Positions 32,602 to 41,426 are shown, numbered from the stretch's first letter. The stretch: 64,000 nucleotides of DNA from Clostridium_AD sp050717635 (GCF_050717635.1 NZ_JBOITO010000003.1:189500-253499); one strand, 5' to 3'. The notes: generated from the sequence alone by a model not told the origin. Numbers and translations: made by a program.

Positions 32602-32618
32602 TTGGCATGAAAATTGCT
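32602..32618 (+). promoter_or_regulatory. Sigma-54 (-24/-12) promoter of the 4-hydroxybutyrate operon
   Basis: TTGGCATGAAAATTGCT: GG at 32604-32605 and GC at 32616-32617, the exact spacing of the TGGCAC-N5-TTGC consensus with one mismatch. It is about 65 bases ahead of abfD. An activator with GAFTGA loop is encoded at 17175-18563. Confidence 0.82.
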
Positions 32619-32681
32619 ATGTATAATTATGAAACTAAAAAATAAATTAACTAAATTTAAAATATAAAGGAGCTGTTTTTA

Positions 32682-34136
32682 ATGGGAATGATGACTGGAG
32701 AACAATATGAAGAAAGTCTTAGAAAATTAAAATTAAATGTTTATATGTTTGGTGAGAAGGTAGAGAACGTAGTGGACAACCCAATAATACGTCCTTCAAT
32801 GAACTCAGTTAAAATGACTTATGATTTGGCACAAATGCCTGAATACGAAGATTTAATGGTTGTTACATCAAGTCTTACAGGTAAAAAAATCAATAGATTT
32901 GGTAATCTTCACCAAAACACTGATGATCTAATTAAAAAAGTTAAAATGCAAAGATTATGTGGACAAAAAACTGCTTCATGTTTTCAGAGATGTGTTGGTA
33001 TGGATGCGTTTAACTCTGAATTTAGTACTACTTATGAAACTGATAAAGAACATGGAACTAATTATCATGAGAGATTCAAAAAGTTTTTAACATATGTTCA
33101 TGATAATGATTTAATCGTAGATGGAGCAATGACAGATCCAAAAGGCGATAGAGGTTTATCTCCATCAAAACAAGAAGATCCAGATATGTTTCTTCACGTA
33201 GTTGAAAGAAGAGCTGATGGTATTATAGTTAGAGGAGCAAAGGCTCATCAAACTGGTATATGTAATTCTCATGAAGTATTAGTTATGCCAACTATGGCTA
33301 TGAGACCAGAAGATAAGGACTATGCGGTGTCATTTTCAGTACCAACAGATACAAAAGGTATTATTATGATTCTTGGACGTCAATCTTGCGATACAAGAAA
33401 AAGTGAAGAAGGAGCAGATCTAGACGTTGGAAATTATAATTTTGGTGGAGTAGAAGCCTTAACTATATTTGATGATGTATTCGTACCAAATGATAGAATA
33501 TTCTTAAACGGAGAAACTGAATTTGCAGGAATGCTTGTTGAGAGATTTGCTGGATATCATAGACAAAGTTATGGTGGATGTAAAACTGGTGTAGGTGATG
33601 TGCTTATTGGAGCTACAGCACTTGCTGCAGAATATAATGGAACTGCAAAAGTATCACACATTAAAGACAAGATAATAGAAATGACACATTTAAATGAAAC
33701 ACTATATGCTTGTGGAATTGCATGTTCTGCAGAAGGTCATAAAACAGAGGCCGGCAACTTCATAATAGATTTGTTACTTGCTAATGTATGTAAGCAAAAT
33801 GTTACAAGATTCCCATATGAAATTGTAAGACTTGCTGAAGATATTGCTGGAGGACTTATGGTAACTATGCCTTCAGGTAAAGACTTTACAGGAGAATTTA
33901 CTGGACCTTACTGTGAAAAGTACTTAAAAGGTGTTGCATCTGTTTCTACTGAAAATAGAATGAGAGTATTAAGATTAATAGAAAATATGTCTCTTGGAAC
34001 AGCTGCAGTTGGTTATAGAACAGAATCAATGCATGGTGCAGGTTCACCACAAGCTCAAAGAATAATGATAGCAAGACAAAGTAATTTAGGTCATAAAAAA
34101 GCTTTAGCAAAAGTTATTGCAAGAATAAAAGAATAG
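32682..34136 (+). CDS. abfD: 4-hydroxybutyryl-CoA dehydratase / vinylacetyl-CoA isomerase
   Basis: 484 residues, the family length. The [4Fe-4S] ligands are visible: Cys100 and Cys104 in TASCFQRCVG, and His and Cys in AGYHRQSYGGCKTG near 293-300. FAD-binding acyl-CoA dehydrogenase-like segments include SFSVPTDTKG. It dehydrates 4-hydroxybutyryl-CoA to crotonyl-CoA by a ketyl-radical route and is oxygen sensitive. First gene of a sigma-54-driven cluster, separated from the next gene by a hairpin. Confidence 0.95.
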   Translation: MGMMTGEQYEESLRKLKLNVYMFGEKVENVVDNPIIRPSMNSVKMTYDLAQMPEYEDLMVVTSSLTGKKINRFGNLHQNTDDLIKKVKMQRLCGQKTASCFQRCVGMDAFNSEFSTTYETDKEHGTNYHERFKKFLTYVHDNDLIVDGAMTDPKGDRGLSPSKQEDPDMFLHVVERRADGIIVRGAKAHQTGICNSHEVLVMPTMAMRPEDKDYAVSFSVPTDTKGIIMILGRQSCDTRKSEEGADLDVGNYNFGGVEALTIFDDVFVPNDRIFLNGETEFAGMLVERFAGYHRQSYGGCKTGVGDVLIGATALAAEYNGTAKVSHIKDKIIEMTHLNETLYACGIACSAEGHKTEAGNFIIDLLLANVCKQNVTRFPYEIVRLAEDIAGGLMVTMPSGKDFTGEFTGPYCEKYLKGVASVSTENRMRVLRLIENMSLGTAAVGYRTESMHGAGSPQAQRIMIARQSNLGHKKALAKVIARIKE

Positions 34137-34175
34137 TTTATCAAATTAATATTTTTCACAATATAAAAATACCAG

Positions 34176-34207
34176 AACATATGTGGGCATAGAAACCCAC
34201 ATATGTT
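34176..34207 (+). terminator. Stem-loop after abfD
   Basis: Perfect 12-bp stem AACATATGTGGG / CCCACATATGTT, 8-base loop. No long T run follows (TTAAAAG), so it may protect or partly terminate the abfD message rather than end it. Confidence 0.6.
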
Positions 34208-34227
34208 TAAAAGAATGGAGTGGTGAA

Positions 34228-34530
34228 ATGATTGCTAAAAACGTTATATTTGCTGAGATTGAAAAAATCCTTGAATTGATTGTTAGGCCAAAATTAGCAG
34301 AGCACAATGGGAATATTGAACTTGTTAGCGTTGATAATGATGGAATAGTTCAAGTTAAGCTTTTAGGTGAATGTAGTGGATGTATATCCGCAAAATATAC
34401 CGTTGAAGATTTAGTTGAAACTCCACTTAAAGAAGCAATACCTGGTATTAAAAAGGTGATACTTAAAAATGAAGTAAGTGAAGATCTATTAGATCAAGCA
34501 AGAAAAATTTTAAGTAAAAGTAAAAGATAG
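34228..34530 (+). CDS. NifU C-terminal domain Fe-S protein
   Basis: 100 residues from the ATG at 34228 (GGAGTGG upstream); an in-frame ATG at 34183 lies inside the hairpin. It has the NifU-C pattern: RPKLAEHNGNIELVSVDNDG, VQVKLLGECSGC, then a helix and IPGIKKVIL. The CSGC pair carries or transfers a [4Fe-4S] cluster. Its placement inside the 4-hydroxybutyrate cluster suggests delivery of the AbfD cluster; that is inference. Confidence 0.85.
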   Translation: MIAKNVIFAEIEKILELIVRPKLAEHNGNIELVSVDNDGIVQVKLLGECSGCISAKYTVEDLVETPLKEAIPGIKKVILKNEVSEDLLDQARKILSKSKR

Positions 34531-34802
34531 TGAGAATCGGTATTAAATATTGTGGAGGATGTAATCCAAGGTATGATAGAGCTGATTTAGTTTCAAAGTT
34601 AAAAGAATATATTGGTGATGGACACACTATTGAAACCGCAAAACAAGAAATTATTTACGATGTAGTTGTTGTTTTAAGCGGATGTACAAGTGCTTGTGCA
34701 AATCACCATAACCTTGAAGCCAAATATGAAAAGATATTTGTAAGTAGTGAAAGTGATTATATTAAATTGCTCAATATTATAGACAAAATAAAAGATTTGT
34801 AA
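34530..34802 (+). CDS. Small CGGC-motif protein of unknown function
   Basis: 90 residues starting at GTG 34530, sharing one base with the NifU-C stop and so translationally coupled to it. KYCGGCNPRYDRADLV opens the protein and SGCTSACANHH follows near residue 51, giving five cysteines and two His. I do not recognise a named family. The coupling to NifU-C, the cysteine pattern and the location between abfD and cat2 suggest a metal or Fe-S role for the 4-hydroxybutyrate enzymes. Confidence 0.7.
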   Translation: MRIGIKYCGGCNPRYDRADLVSKLKEYIGDGHTIETAKQEIIYDVVVVLSGCTSACANHHNLEAKYEKIFVSSESDYIKLLNIIDKIKDL

Positions 34803-34811
34803 CTTAGGGGA

Positions 34812-36122
34812 GTGATAATCATTAATATAGATAAAATTTATAAATCAAAGGTTATTACAGCTAAGCAAGCTGTTTCGAAAATAAAGTCTGGAAACAGAGT
34901 AGTTACTGGACATGCTTGTGCAGAACCATCAGAACTTATAGCTGCAATGGTAGCTAATAGTGAAGCTTATGAAAATGTTGAAATAGTGCATATGGTGGCA
35001 ATGAGTGGTAGTGAGTATGCGAAGGTCGGCATGGAAAAGCATTTTAGACACAACTCATTATTTGTAGGCGGAAGTGTAAGAGAAGCAATAAGTTCAGGAA
35101 GAGCAGATTTTACGCCTTGTTTTTTTTCTGGTGTTCCAGAGCTATTTAAAAATGGAAGTTTACCAGTAGATGTAGCACTTATTCAAGTTTCCACACCTGA
35201 TAAATATGGATATTGTAGTTTAGGTGTATCTGTTGATTATACAAAGCCAGCAGCAAAATCTGCAAAACTTGTAATTGCGGAAGTAAATGCTAAAATGCCA
35301 AGAACTATGGGAGACGCCTTTATACATATTTCTGATATAGATTATATTGTAGAGGCAAATCATGAAATAATAGAGCTTCAACCTCCTAAAATTGGAAATA
35401 TTGAGAAAGCTATTGGAGAGCATTGTGCCTCTTTAGTTGAAAATGGTTCTACACTTCAACTTGGAATAGGAGCTATACCAGATGCAGTGCTTTTATTTTT
35501 GAAAGATAAAGTGGACTTAGGTATTCATTCAGAAATGATTTCAGATGGTGTAATAGACCTAGTTGAATCAGGAGTTATAACAAATAAGGAAAAAACAATT
35601 CATCCAGGAAAAATAGTTGTAACTTTCCTTATGGGAACTAAAAGACTTTATGATTTTGTTGATAATAATCCAATGGTTGAAATGTATTCTGTAGATTATG
35701 TAAATAATCCTATTACAATTGCTAAAAATCATAAAATGGTTTGTATAAATTCAGCAATTCAAGTAGATTTAATGGGCCAGGTCAACGCAGAAACTATAGG
35801 ATTAACGCAGTTTAGTGGAACTGGTGGACAAGTTGACTTTATTAGAGGTGCATCAATGGCAAAGGATGGTAAGTCTATCATTGCTATGCCTTCTACAGCA
35901 GGCAGAGGAAAGATTTCTAGAATAGCATCAATGCTTGATGAAGGAGCCGCCGTTACAACACTTAGAAATGATGTACACTATGTAGTTACAGAATATGGAA
36001 TTGCAGAACTTAAAGGTAAAACTCTAAGTGATAGAGGCAGAGCCTTAATTGGGATTGCTCATCCGGATTTTAGACCTGAACTTATAAAACAGTGGGAATT
36101 TAGGTTCAAAAAACAATTTTAA
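34812..36122 (+). CDS. cat2: 4-hydroxybutyrate CoA-transferase (Cat2/AbfT)
   Basis: About 433-436 residues. It resembles C. kluyveri Cat2 throughout as I recall it, e.g. EIVHMVAMSGSEYAKVGM, GRADFTPCFFS, DVALIQVSTPDKYGYCS, HSEMISDGVIDL and a C-terminal VTEYGIAELKGKTL. It transfers CoA from acetyl- or butyryl-CoA to 4-hydroxybutyrate. The start is uncertain: GTG at 34812 overlaps its own AGGGGAG site, whereas ATT at 34821 is ideally spaced and gives the N-terminus (x-NIDKIYK) expected from Cat2 (MEWEEIYK). Confidence 0.93.
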   Translation: MIIINIDKIYKSKVITAKQAVSKIKSGNRVVTGHACAEPSELIAAMVANSEAYENVEIVHMVAMSGSEYAKVGMEKHFRHNSLFVGGSVREAISSGRADFTPCFFSGVPELFKNGSLPVDVALIQVSTPDKYGYCSLGVSVDYTKPAAKSAKLVIAEVNAKMPRTMGDAFIHISDIDYIVEANHEIIELQPPKIGNIEKAIGEHCASLVENGSTLQLGIGAIPDAVLLFLKDKVDLGIHSEMISDGVIDLVESGVITNKEKTIHPGKIVVTFLMGTKRLYDFVDNNPMVEMYSVDYVNNPITIAKNHKMVCINSAIQVDLMGQVNAETIGLTQFSGTGGQVDFIRGASMAKDGKSIIAMPSTAGRGKISRIASMLDEGAAVTTLRNDVHYVVTEYGIAELKGKTLSDRGRALIGIAHPDFRPELIKQWEFRFKKQF

Positions 36123-36137
36123 ATAGGAGGTGCTAGA

Positions 36138-37652
36138 ATGAATACTGAGAGAATAAGAAATGCCTGTTTAGAAAATAAAATAATGAGCGCGAAAGAAGCT
36201 GCAAAACTTATAAAAGATAAAATGGTTGTTGGCGTAAGTGGTTTTACGCCATCTGGTTATCCAAAGGCAGTTCCACTCGCACTAGCCGCTAGAGTAAAAG
36301 CTACTGGTGAGAAAATGAAATTAACTTTATATTCCGGTGCTTCCGTTGGACCTGAAATTGATGGTGCATGGGTTGAGGCAGGAATTATATCTAAAAGACT
36401 GCCATACCAAACTAACACTGAACTAAGGAATAGCATCAATAAAGGTGATATTGATTATATAGACATGCATTTAAGTCATAGTAGTCAATACGTAGACTTT
36501 GGAATGATTCCAAAAGTAAATGTAGCAATTATTGAAGCTGTTGCAATTACAGAAGATGGATGCATTGTACCTTCTACCGCTATTGGAAATGCAGCATCTT
36601 ATATAAAAAATGCAGATTTTGTAATTGTAGAAGTTAATGAAAATCAACCTATTCAATTAGAGGGAATGGCAGATATATATATGCTAGAAAAACCACCTAA
36701 TAGAAAACCAATTCCACTAATGCATCCAAGAGATAGAATTGGAACAACCTGCATACCCTGTGGAATTGAAAAAATAGCAGCAATTGTTATGACAGACTTA
36801 GTGGATAAGACAAGGCCATTTGCAGCAATTAACGAAGCCTCAAAGAAAATTTCTAAAAATTTAATTAGCTTTTTAGAGAATGAAGTAGAAAAAGGTAGAC
36901 TTCCAGAGAATTTATTACCACTGCAATCTGGTGTAGGTAGTGTTGCCAATGCTGTACTTGGAGGGCTTTGTGAGTCGAGTTTTAAGAATTTAACTTGTTA
37001 TACAGAGGTAATTCAAGATTCTATGTTAGATTTATTAAAATGTGGGAAGGCAGAAATGTTATCTTCCACGGCTATAAGTCTTTCTCCAGAAAGAATGGTT
37101 AAATTTAAAGAAGAAATAGATTTATACAAAGAAAAAATTGTTCTAAGACCTCAGGATATAAGTAATAATCCTGAGATTGCAAGAAGAATAGGTGTTATTG
37201 CTATGAATACCGCTATAGAAGCAGATATTTATGGTAATGTAAACTCAACACACATAATGGGTAGTAAAATGATGAATGGTATTGGTGGATCTGGAGATTT
37301 TGCAAGAAATGCATATTTAACAATATTCACAACAGAGTCTATTGCTAAAAATGGAGATATATCTTCGATTGTACCAATGGTATCTCATGTAGATCACACA
37401 GAGCATGATGTTATGGTTATTGTAACAGAGCAAGGTGTAGCAGATTTAAGAGGATTATGCCCTAGAAAAAGAGCAGTGGCAATTATTAATAATTGTGCAC
37501 ATCCAGATTATAAAGAAGAACTTATGAAATATTTTGAAGATGCGCAGCTTACTGGAGCAAAACATACACCACATAACCTTGAGAAATCTTTGGGATGGCA
37601 TAGTAGATTTTTAGCTACTGGCTCTATGAAAGAAAAAATAGCAAACAAATAA
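36138..37652 (+). CDS. cat1: Succinyl-CoA:CoA transferase (acetyl-CoA hydrolase/transferase family)
   Basis: 504 residues, the length of Cat1 of C. kluyveri. Conserved stretches include GVSGFTPSGYPKAVPLALA near 35, LYSGASVGPEIDGAW near 66, DMHLSHSSQYVDFG near 111, GIGGSGDFARNAYLTIF near 379 and VTEQGVADLRGLCP near 435. It makes succinyl-CoA from succinate with acetyl-CoA or another CoA donor. It follows cat2 by 15 bases with AGGAGGTG and precedes sucD, its metabolic partner. Confidence 0.93.
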   Translation: MNTERIRNACLENKIMSAKEAAKLIKDKMVVGVSGFTPSGYPKAVPLALAARVKATGEKMKLTLYSGASVGPEIDGAWVEAGIISKRLPYQTNTELRNSINKGDIDYIDMHLSHSSQYVDFGMIPKVNVAIIEAVAITEDGCIVPSTAIGNAASYIKNADFVIVEVNENQPIQLEGMADIYMLEKPPNRKPIPLMHPRDRIGTTCIPCGIEKIAAIVMTDLVDKTRPFAAINEASKKISKNLISFLENEVEKGRLPENLLPLQSGVGSVANAVLGGLCESSFKNLTCYTEVIQDSMLDLLKCGKAEMLSSTAISLSPERMVKFKEEIDLYKEKIVLRPQDISNNPEIARRIGVIAMNTAIEADIYGNVNSTHIMGSKMMNGIGGSGDFARNAYLTIFTTESIAKNGDISSIVPMVSHVDHTEHDVMVIVTEQGVADLRGLCPRKRAVAIINNCAHPDYKEELMKYFEDAQLTGAKHTPHNLEKSLGWHSRFLATGSMKEKIANK

Positions 37653-37680
37653 AGCAACATATTTTAGGAGGAATTTACAA

Positions 37681-39045
37681 ATGGAAAACAAACAAATTAT
37701 AGAAGATTTAATGGCAAAAGCAAAAGCTGCACAACAAGTGGTAGCAGAGTATTCACAAGAACAGGTAGATGCACTCGTAAGGGCTATAGGAAAAGTTATT
37801 CATGACAATGCTGAAATACTTGCTAGAGAAGCTGTAGATGAAACAAGAATGGGCGTTTATGAAGATAAGGTAGCAAAAAACATGGGAAAAGCAAAAACAA
37901 TATGGAATAGCCTTAAAGGAAAAAAATCAGTAGATATAATTGGCGAAGATAAAGAAAAAGGATTGATTTTTGTTGCAAAACCAAAGGGTGTTATTGCAAC
38001 AATTACTCCAACTACAAATCCTATTGTTACACCTATGTGTAACTCAATGTTTGCTATAAAAGGAAGAAATTCAGTTATCGTTGCACCACATCCAAGATCA
38101 AAAAAATGTTCTGCACATGCAGTATCTTTAATGAATGCAGAAATAAAAAAATTAGGTGGACCAGACAATTTAATTCAAATAATTGCAGAACCATCTGTTG
38201 AATTAACCCAATTACTTATGGGAGCAGTAGATGTTGTTCTTGCTACTGGCGGTATGGGTATGGTTAAAGCTGCTTATGCAAGTGGAAAACCAGCTTATGG
38301 TGTTGGACCAGGAAACGTTCAAGTTATACTTGATAGAGACGTTGATTATGTTGAAGCAACGAAAAAAATCATTGCAGGAAGAAAGTTTGACAATGGAATT
38401 ATTTGTTCTGGAGAACAATCAGTAATTGCACCATCAGAAAAATATGATGAAGTTATAAAAGCAATGGTTACTAATGGAGCATTCTATATTGAAGATGAAG
38501 CTACACTAGATAAATTCAGAAACGTATTATTTATAAATGGAGTAACTAACGGTAAAGTTGTAGGTCAATCTGTTCAATTTATAGCAGATCTTGCAGGTGT
38601 TGCTGTTCCAAAGGAAACAAAAGTTATACTTTTCAAGGCAAAAGGCCTGGGTGCAGAAGATGTTCTTTGTAAAGAAAAAATGTGTCCTTGTATGATTGCA
38701 CTTAAATATGAAACTTTTGAAGAGGCTGTGAATATTGCAAAGACAAATCTTTTATTTGAAGGTGCAGGACATACAGTTGCTATTCATTCTAACGACAGAA
38801 AACACATTGAATATGCAGGAGAAATACTACCAATAAGCAGACTAGTAGTAAACCAAGCATGTTCTACAGGAGCAGGCGGAAGTTTCTTTAACGGATTCTC
38901 ACCATCTACAACACTTGGATGCGGTTCATGGGGAAACAATAGTATATCTGAAAACTTGAACTATGAACATTTAATTAATGTATCAAGAATTGGATTATTT
39001 AATAAAGATGCCAAAGTTCCAACAGATGCGGAAATCTGGGGATAA
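37681..39045 (+). CDS. sucD: CoA-acylating succinate semialdehyde dehydrogenase
   Basis: 454 residues of the aldehyde dehydrogenase superfamily. The catalytic Cys is in DNGIICSGEQSV near 242. The cofactor-binding part includes TITPTTNPIVTPM near 109 and ATGGMGMVKAAYASGKPAYGVGPGN near 186. It reduces succinyl-CoA to succinate semialdehyde with NAD(P)H. AGGAGG precedes the ATG. The gene order cat1-sucD-4hbD matches that of C. kluyveri. Confidence 0.94.
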   Translation: MENKQIIEDLMAKAKAAQQVVAEYSQEQVDALVRAIGKVIHDNAEILAREAVDETRMGVYEDKVAKNMGKAKTIWNSLKGKKSVDIIGEDKEKGLIFVAKPKGVIATITPTTNPIVTPMCNSMFAIKGRNSVIVAPHPRSKKCSAHAVSLMNAEIKKLGGPDNLIQIIAEPSVELTQLLMGAVDVVLATGGMGMVKAAYASGKPAYGVGPGNVQVILDRDVDYVEATKKIIAGRKFDNGIICSGEQSVIAPSEKYDEVIKAMVTNGAFYIEDEATLDKFRNVLFINGVTNGKVVGQSVQFIADLAGVAVPKETKVILFKAKGLGAEDVLCKEKMCPCMIALKYETFEEAVNIAKTNLLFEGAGHTVAIHSNDRKHIEYAGEILPISRLVVNQACSTGAGGSFFNGFSPSTTLGCGSWGNNSISENLNYEHLINVSRIGLFNKDAKVPTDAEIWG

Positions 39046-39076
39046 AACAAGTTTGTAATTTAGATATATATATAAC

Positions 39077-39110
39077 AAATTCCATAGAGGTATTAATCTC
39101 TATGGAATTT
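39077..39110 (+). terminator. Hairpin between sucD and 4hbD
   Basis: 13-bp perfect stem AAATTCCATAGAG / CTCTATGGAATTT with an 8-base loop. Only a short T stretch follows, so partial termination is likely and would lower 4hbD expression relative to sucD. Confidence 0.7.
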
Positions 39111-39151
39111 ATTAAAGCAATATAATTCTAATAAATAGGAGAGTGTAAATT

Positions 39152-40267
39152 ATGAAATTACTTCAAGTAAAGCCACAGGTTCATAAATTTGAAACTTGCA
39201 AAGAGTTTGCAGAGTTCTTCAATATAGGAGAAGGCGATTTTGTTTTAACAAATGATTTTATATACACACCAGCTATGGGAGAACTTAACTTAAAAGCAGA
39301 CGTGTTGTTCCAAGAGAAATATGGAACGGGTGAACCATCTGATGAAATGATAAATGCCATTATGAAAGATATGGAAGGCAAAAACTATAAGAGAATAATT
39401 GCTATCGGTGGCGGAACTGTTATTGATATAGCTAAATTACTTTCTATAAAAGATGCAAAAAATGCTCTTGATTTATTTGAAAAGAGGATTCCTATTGTGA
39501 AAGGTAGAGAACTTATTATAGTTCCTACAACTTGTGGAACTGGTTCTGAAGTTACAAATATATCTATAGCTGAAATAAAAGAAAAACAAACTAAGATGGG
39601 TCTAGCTGTGGATGAGTTATATGCAGACTATGCAGTTCTTATCCCTGAACTTGTAAAAGGACTACCTTATAAATTCTTCGTAACAAGTTCTATAGATGCA
39701 TTAATTCATGGAATTGAATCTTATGTATCGCCAAAATCTAACATATATACTGAACTATTCAGTGTTAAAGGAATAGAACTAATACTAAAAGGATATATGG
39801 AAATAGTTAAAAAAGGTGAAGACTATAGAAAAGAAATTATTGAAAATTTCGTAGTCGGAAGTAACTACACAGGCATTGCATTTGCAAATACAGGAGTAGG
39901 AGCTGTACATGCACTTTCTTATCCTCTAGGAGGAAAATATCATGTGCCTCATGGCGAAGCAAATTATCAAATGTTTATTGAGGTATTTAAAATGTATTAT
40001 AAGAAAAATCCAAATGGTAAAATTAAAGACATTAATAAAGTATTATCAGATATATTAGGCTGTGATACTGCTAATGTATATGAATCATTATCAACTGTTC
40101 TAGACAAATTATTATCTAGAAAGCCACTTAGAGAGTATGGAATGAAATCAGAAGAAAAAGAGACATTTACAGACAATGTAATAGTAGGACAACAAAGATT
40201 GCTTGCAAATAATTACGTTCCACTTTCAAGAGATGAAATGATAGCTATTTATAGCAACTTATATTAG
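39152..40267 (+). CDS. 4hbD: NAD-dependent 4-hydroxybutyrate dehydrogenase
   Basis: 371-residue iron-type alcohol dehydrogenase. The NAD fold GGGTVIDIAKLL is near 88 and the metal segment SSIDALIHGIESYV near 180. The diagnostic GAVHALSYPLGGKYHVPHGEAN near 251 supplies the iron His ligands. It reduces succinate semialdehyde to 4-hydroxybutyrate. It completes the succinate-to-4-hydroxybutyrate branch together with sucD and cat2. Confidence 0.93.
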   Translation: MKLLQVKPQVHKFETCKEFAEFFNIGEGDFVLTNDFIYTPAMGELNLKADVLFQEKYGTGEPSDEMINAIMKDMEGKNYKRIIAIGGGTVIDIAKLLSIKDAKNALDLFEKRIPIVKGRELIIVPTTCGTGSEVTNISIAEIKEKQTKMGLAVDELYADYAVLIPELVKGLPYKFFVTSSIDALIHGIESYVSPKSNIYTELFSVKGIELILKGYMEIVKKGEDYRKEIIENFVVGSNYTGIAFANTGVGAVHALSYPLGGKYHVPHGEANYQMFIEVFKMYYKKNPNGKIKDINKVLSDILGCDTANVYESLSTVLDKLLSRKPLREYGMKSEEKETFTDNVIVGQQRLLANNYVPLSRDEMIAIYSNLY

Positions 40268-40292
40268 AATTTACTGAGTTAAATAGAAAACG

Positions 40293-40324
40293 AAAAGCCT
40301 AAAGATGTAAATCTCCAGGCTTTT
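40293..40324 (+). terminator. Terminator of the 4-hydroxybutyrate cluster
   Basis: AAAAGCCT / AGGCTTTT stem (40293-40300 with 40317-40324), long loop, followed by TGTTTTTG. Confidence 0.75.
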
Positions 40325-40384
40325 TGTTTTTGTAATTTAGTGTTATTATAAAATGGTATGATTTAACGAGGGGGAGACTAATAA

Positions 40385-40777
40385 ATGTTTGAGATGATAG
40401 ATAAATATAGAACAGGAATTAAACATATTGATGCAGAGCATGAAAAACTTTTTGAAATAGGTGAAAGAGCATATCAATTACTTAAAAATTCATATGAAAT
40501 TGATAAATATGATAAAATAGTAGATGTAATTGAGGAATTAAAAGAGTATACAAGTTATCATTTTAAAGATGAAGAAGACTATATGGAAAGTATAAATTAC
40601 AAAAGATTATTTACTCAAAAAATGGACCATATATATTTTATTAAAAAACTAGATGAAGTTGATTTGAATAAAGTGGATGAAAATCAAGATGAGGCTATAA
40701 TGGGAATATTATCTTTTTTAAATGATTGGTTGATTAACCATATATTAAAGAAAGACCTACTTATATCAGCAGAATAA
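40385..40777 (+). CDS. Bacteriohemerythrin
   Basis: 130-residue four-helix protein with the di-iron site residues of hemerythrin in order: HIDAEHEKLF (first His pair region), SYHFKDEEDYM (His and Glu), KMDHIYFIKKL (His) and DWLINHILKKD (His and Asp). It binds O2 or senses oxygen in the cytoplasm; in anaerobes it is often protective. Single gene with its own GGGGGAG site, between two terminators. Confidence 0.9.
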   Translation: MFEMIDKYRTGIKHIDAEHEKLFEIGERAYQLLKNSYEIDKYDKIVDVIEELKEYTSYHFKDEEDYMESINYKRLFTQKMDHIYFIKKLDEVDLNKVDENQDEAIMGILSFLNDWLINHILKKDLLISAE

Positions 40778-40828
40778 TATTACCTTAAACACTATTTTAG
40801 AAATAGAATAAATTTAAATATAACACAT

Positions 40829-40876
40829 TAAAAAGTCTACCTTTCTTAAAAAATATTTAAGGAAAGTAGACTTTTT
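40829..40876. terminator. Bidirectional terminator
   Basis: About 21-bp stem AAAAAGTCTAC... / ...GTAGACTTTTT with small internal mismatches and A/T flanks. Serves hemerythrin and the converging carA remnant. Confidence 0.85.
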
Positions 40877-40891
40877 ATCTTAACTATTTAC

Positions 40892-41426
40892 TTACTCATT
40901 CACACTAATATGAGTTTTAATCGTATTTATTGGTAAATCTTTTACTACATAACCGTGATTTTGTAGAGTTATGTATATTTTGTTTTCTTCTATATCTTTT
41001 ACGGGGTGATTTGAGCCTCTGTGACCAAACTTCAATTTTTCGGTGGTTCCGCCAAGACTTAATGCTAAGTGTTTTAGTTAAAGCACTAGTATCAATTCCT
41101 TCAAGGCCTATAATATGATTTTGCTTTAAGTAACTTTGTAAATCCATCTCGCATCGGAAGTTGCTAGGGCTATCACATTTCTCTCTAACTATGAATCCGC
41201 TTACTTTTGGTCCTTCTGATTCTATATCTTCTAAATTTATTCCGTAATTTCCTATAAGAGGGTAAGTCATAGTTACAATTTGACCGTAATAAGATGGATC
41301 AGTTAATACTTCTTCATATCCTATCATTCCGGTATTAAATAATACTTCTCCCACGCTTTCTTCTAAATACCCGAAAGATTTTCCTTCAAAAACAATCCCG
41401 TTTTCTAATATTAATTTTGCTTGCAT
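40892..41426 (-). pseudogene. carA: carA remnant (carbamoyl-phosphate synthase small subunit, internal deletion)
   Basis: The first ~120 codons (from ATG 41426, AGGAGG upstream) are normal CarA: KLILENGIVFEGKSFG, GYEEVLTDPSYYGQIVTMTYPLIGNYG, GLEGIDTSALTK. At about 41060 the frame changes. The other frame then reads HLALSLGGTTEKLKFGHRG, NHPVKD and ITLQNHGYVV, which belong near residue 250 of CarA, and ends at TAA 40892. Roughly 130 codons, including the glutaminase Cys nucleophile, are missing. A normal CarA is about 350 residues and carB is absent, so the gene is dead. It probably was the arginine-linked copy, divergent from argC. Confidence 0.85.

Noticed and set aside
32352..32681. tRNA or riboswitch in the gap before abfD
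   Set aside because: No cloverleaf or conserved riboswitch core could be drawn; the dyads and sigma-54 promoter account for the structure seen.
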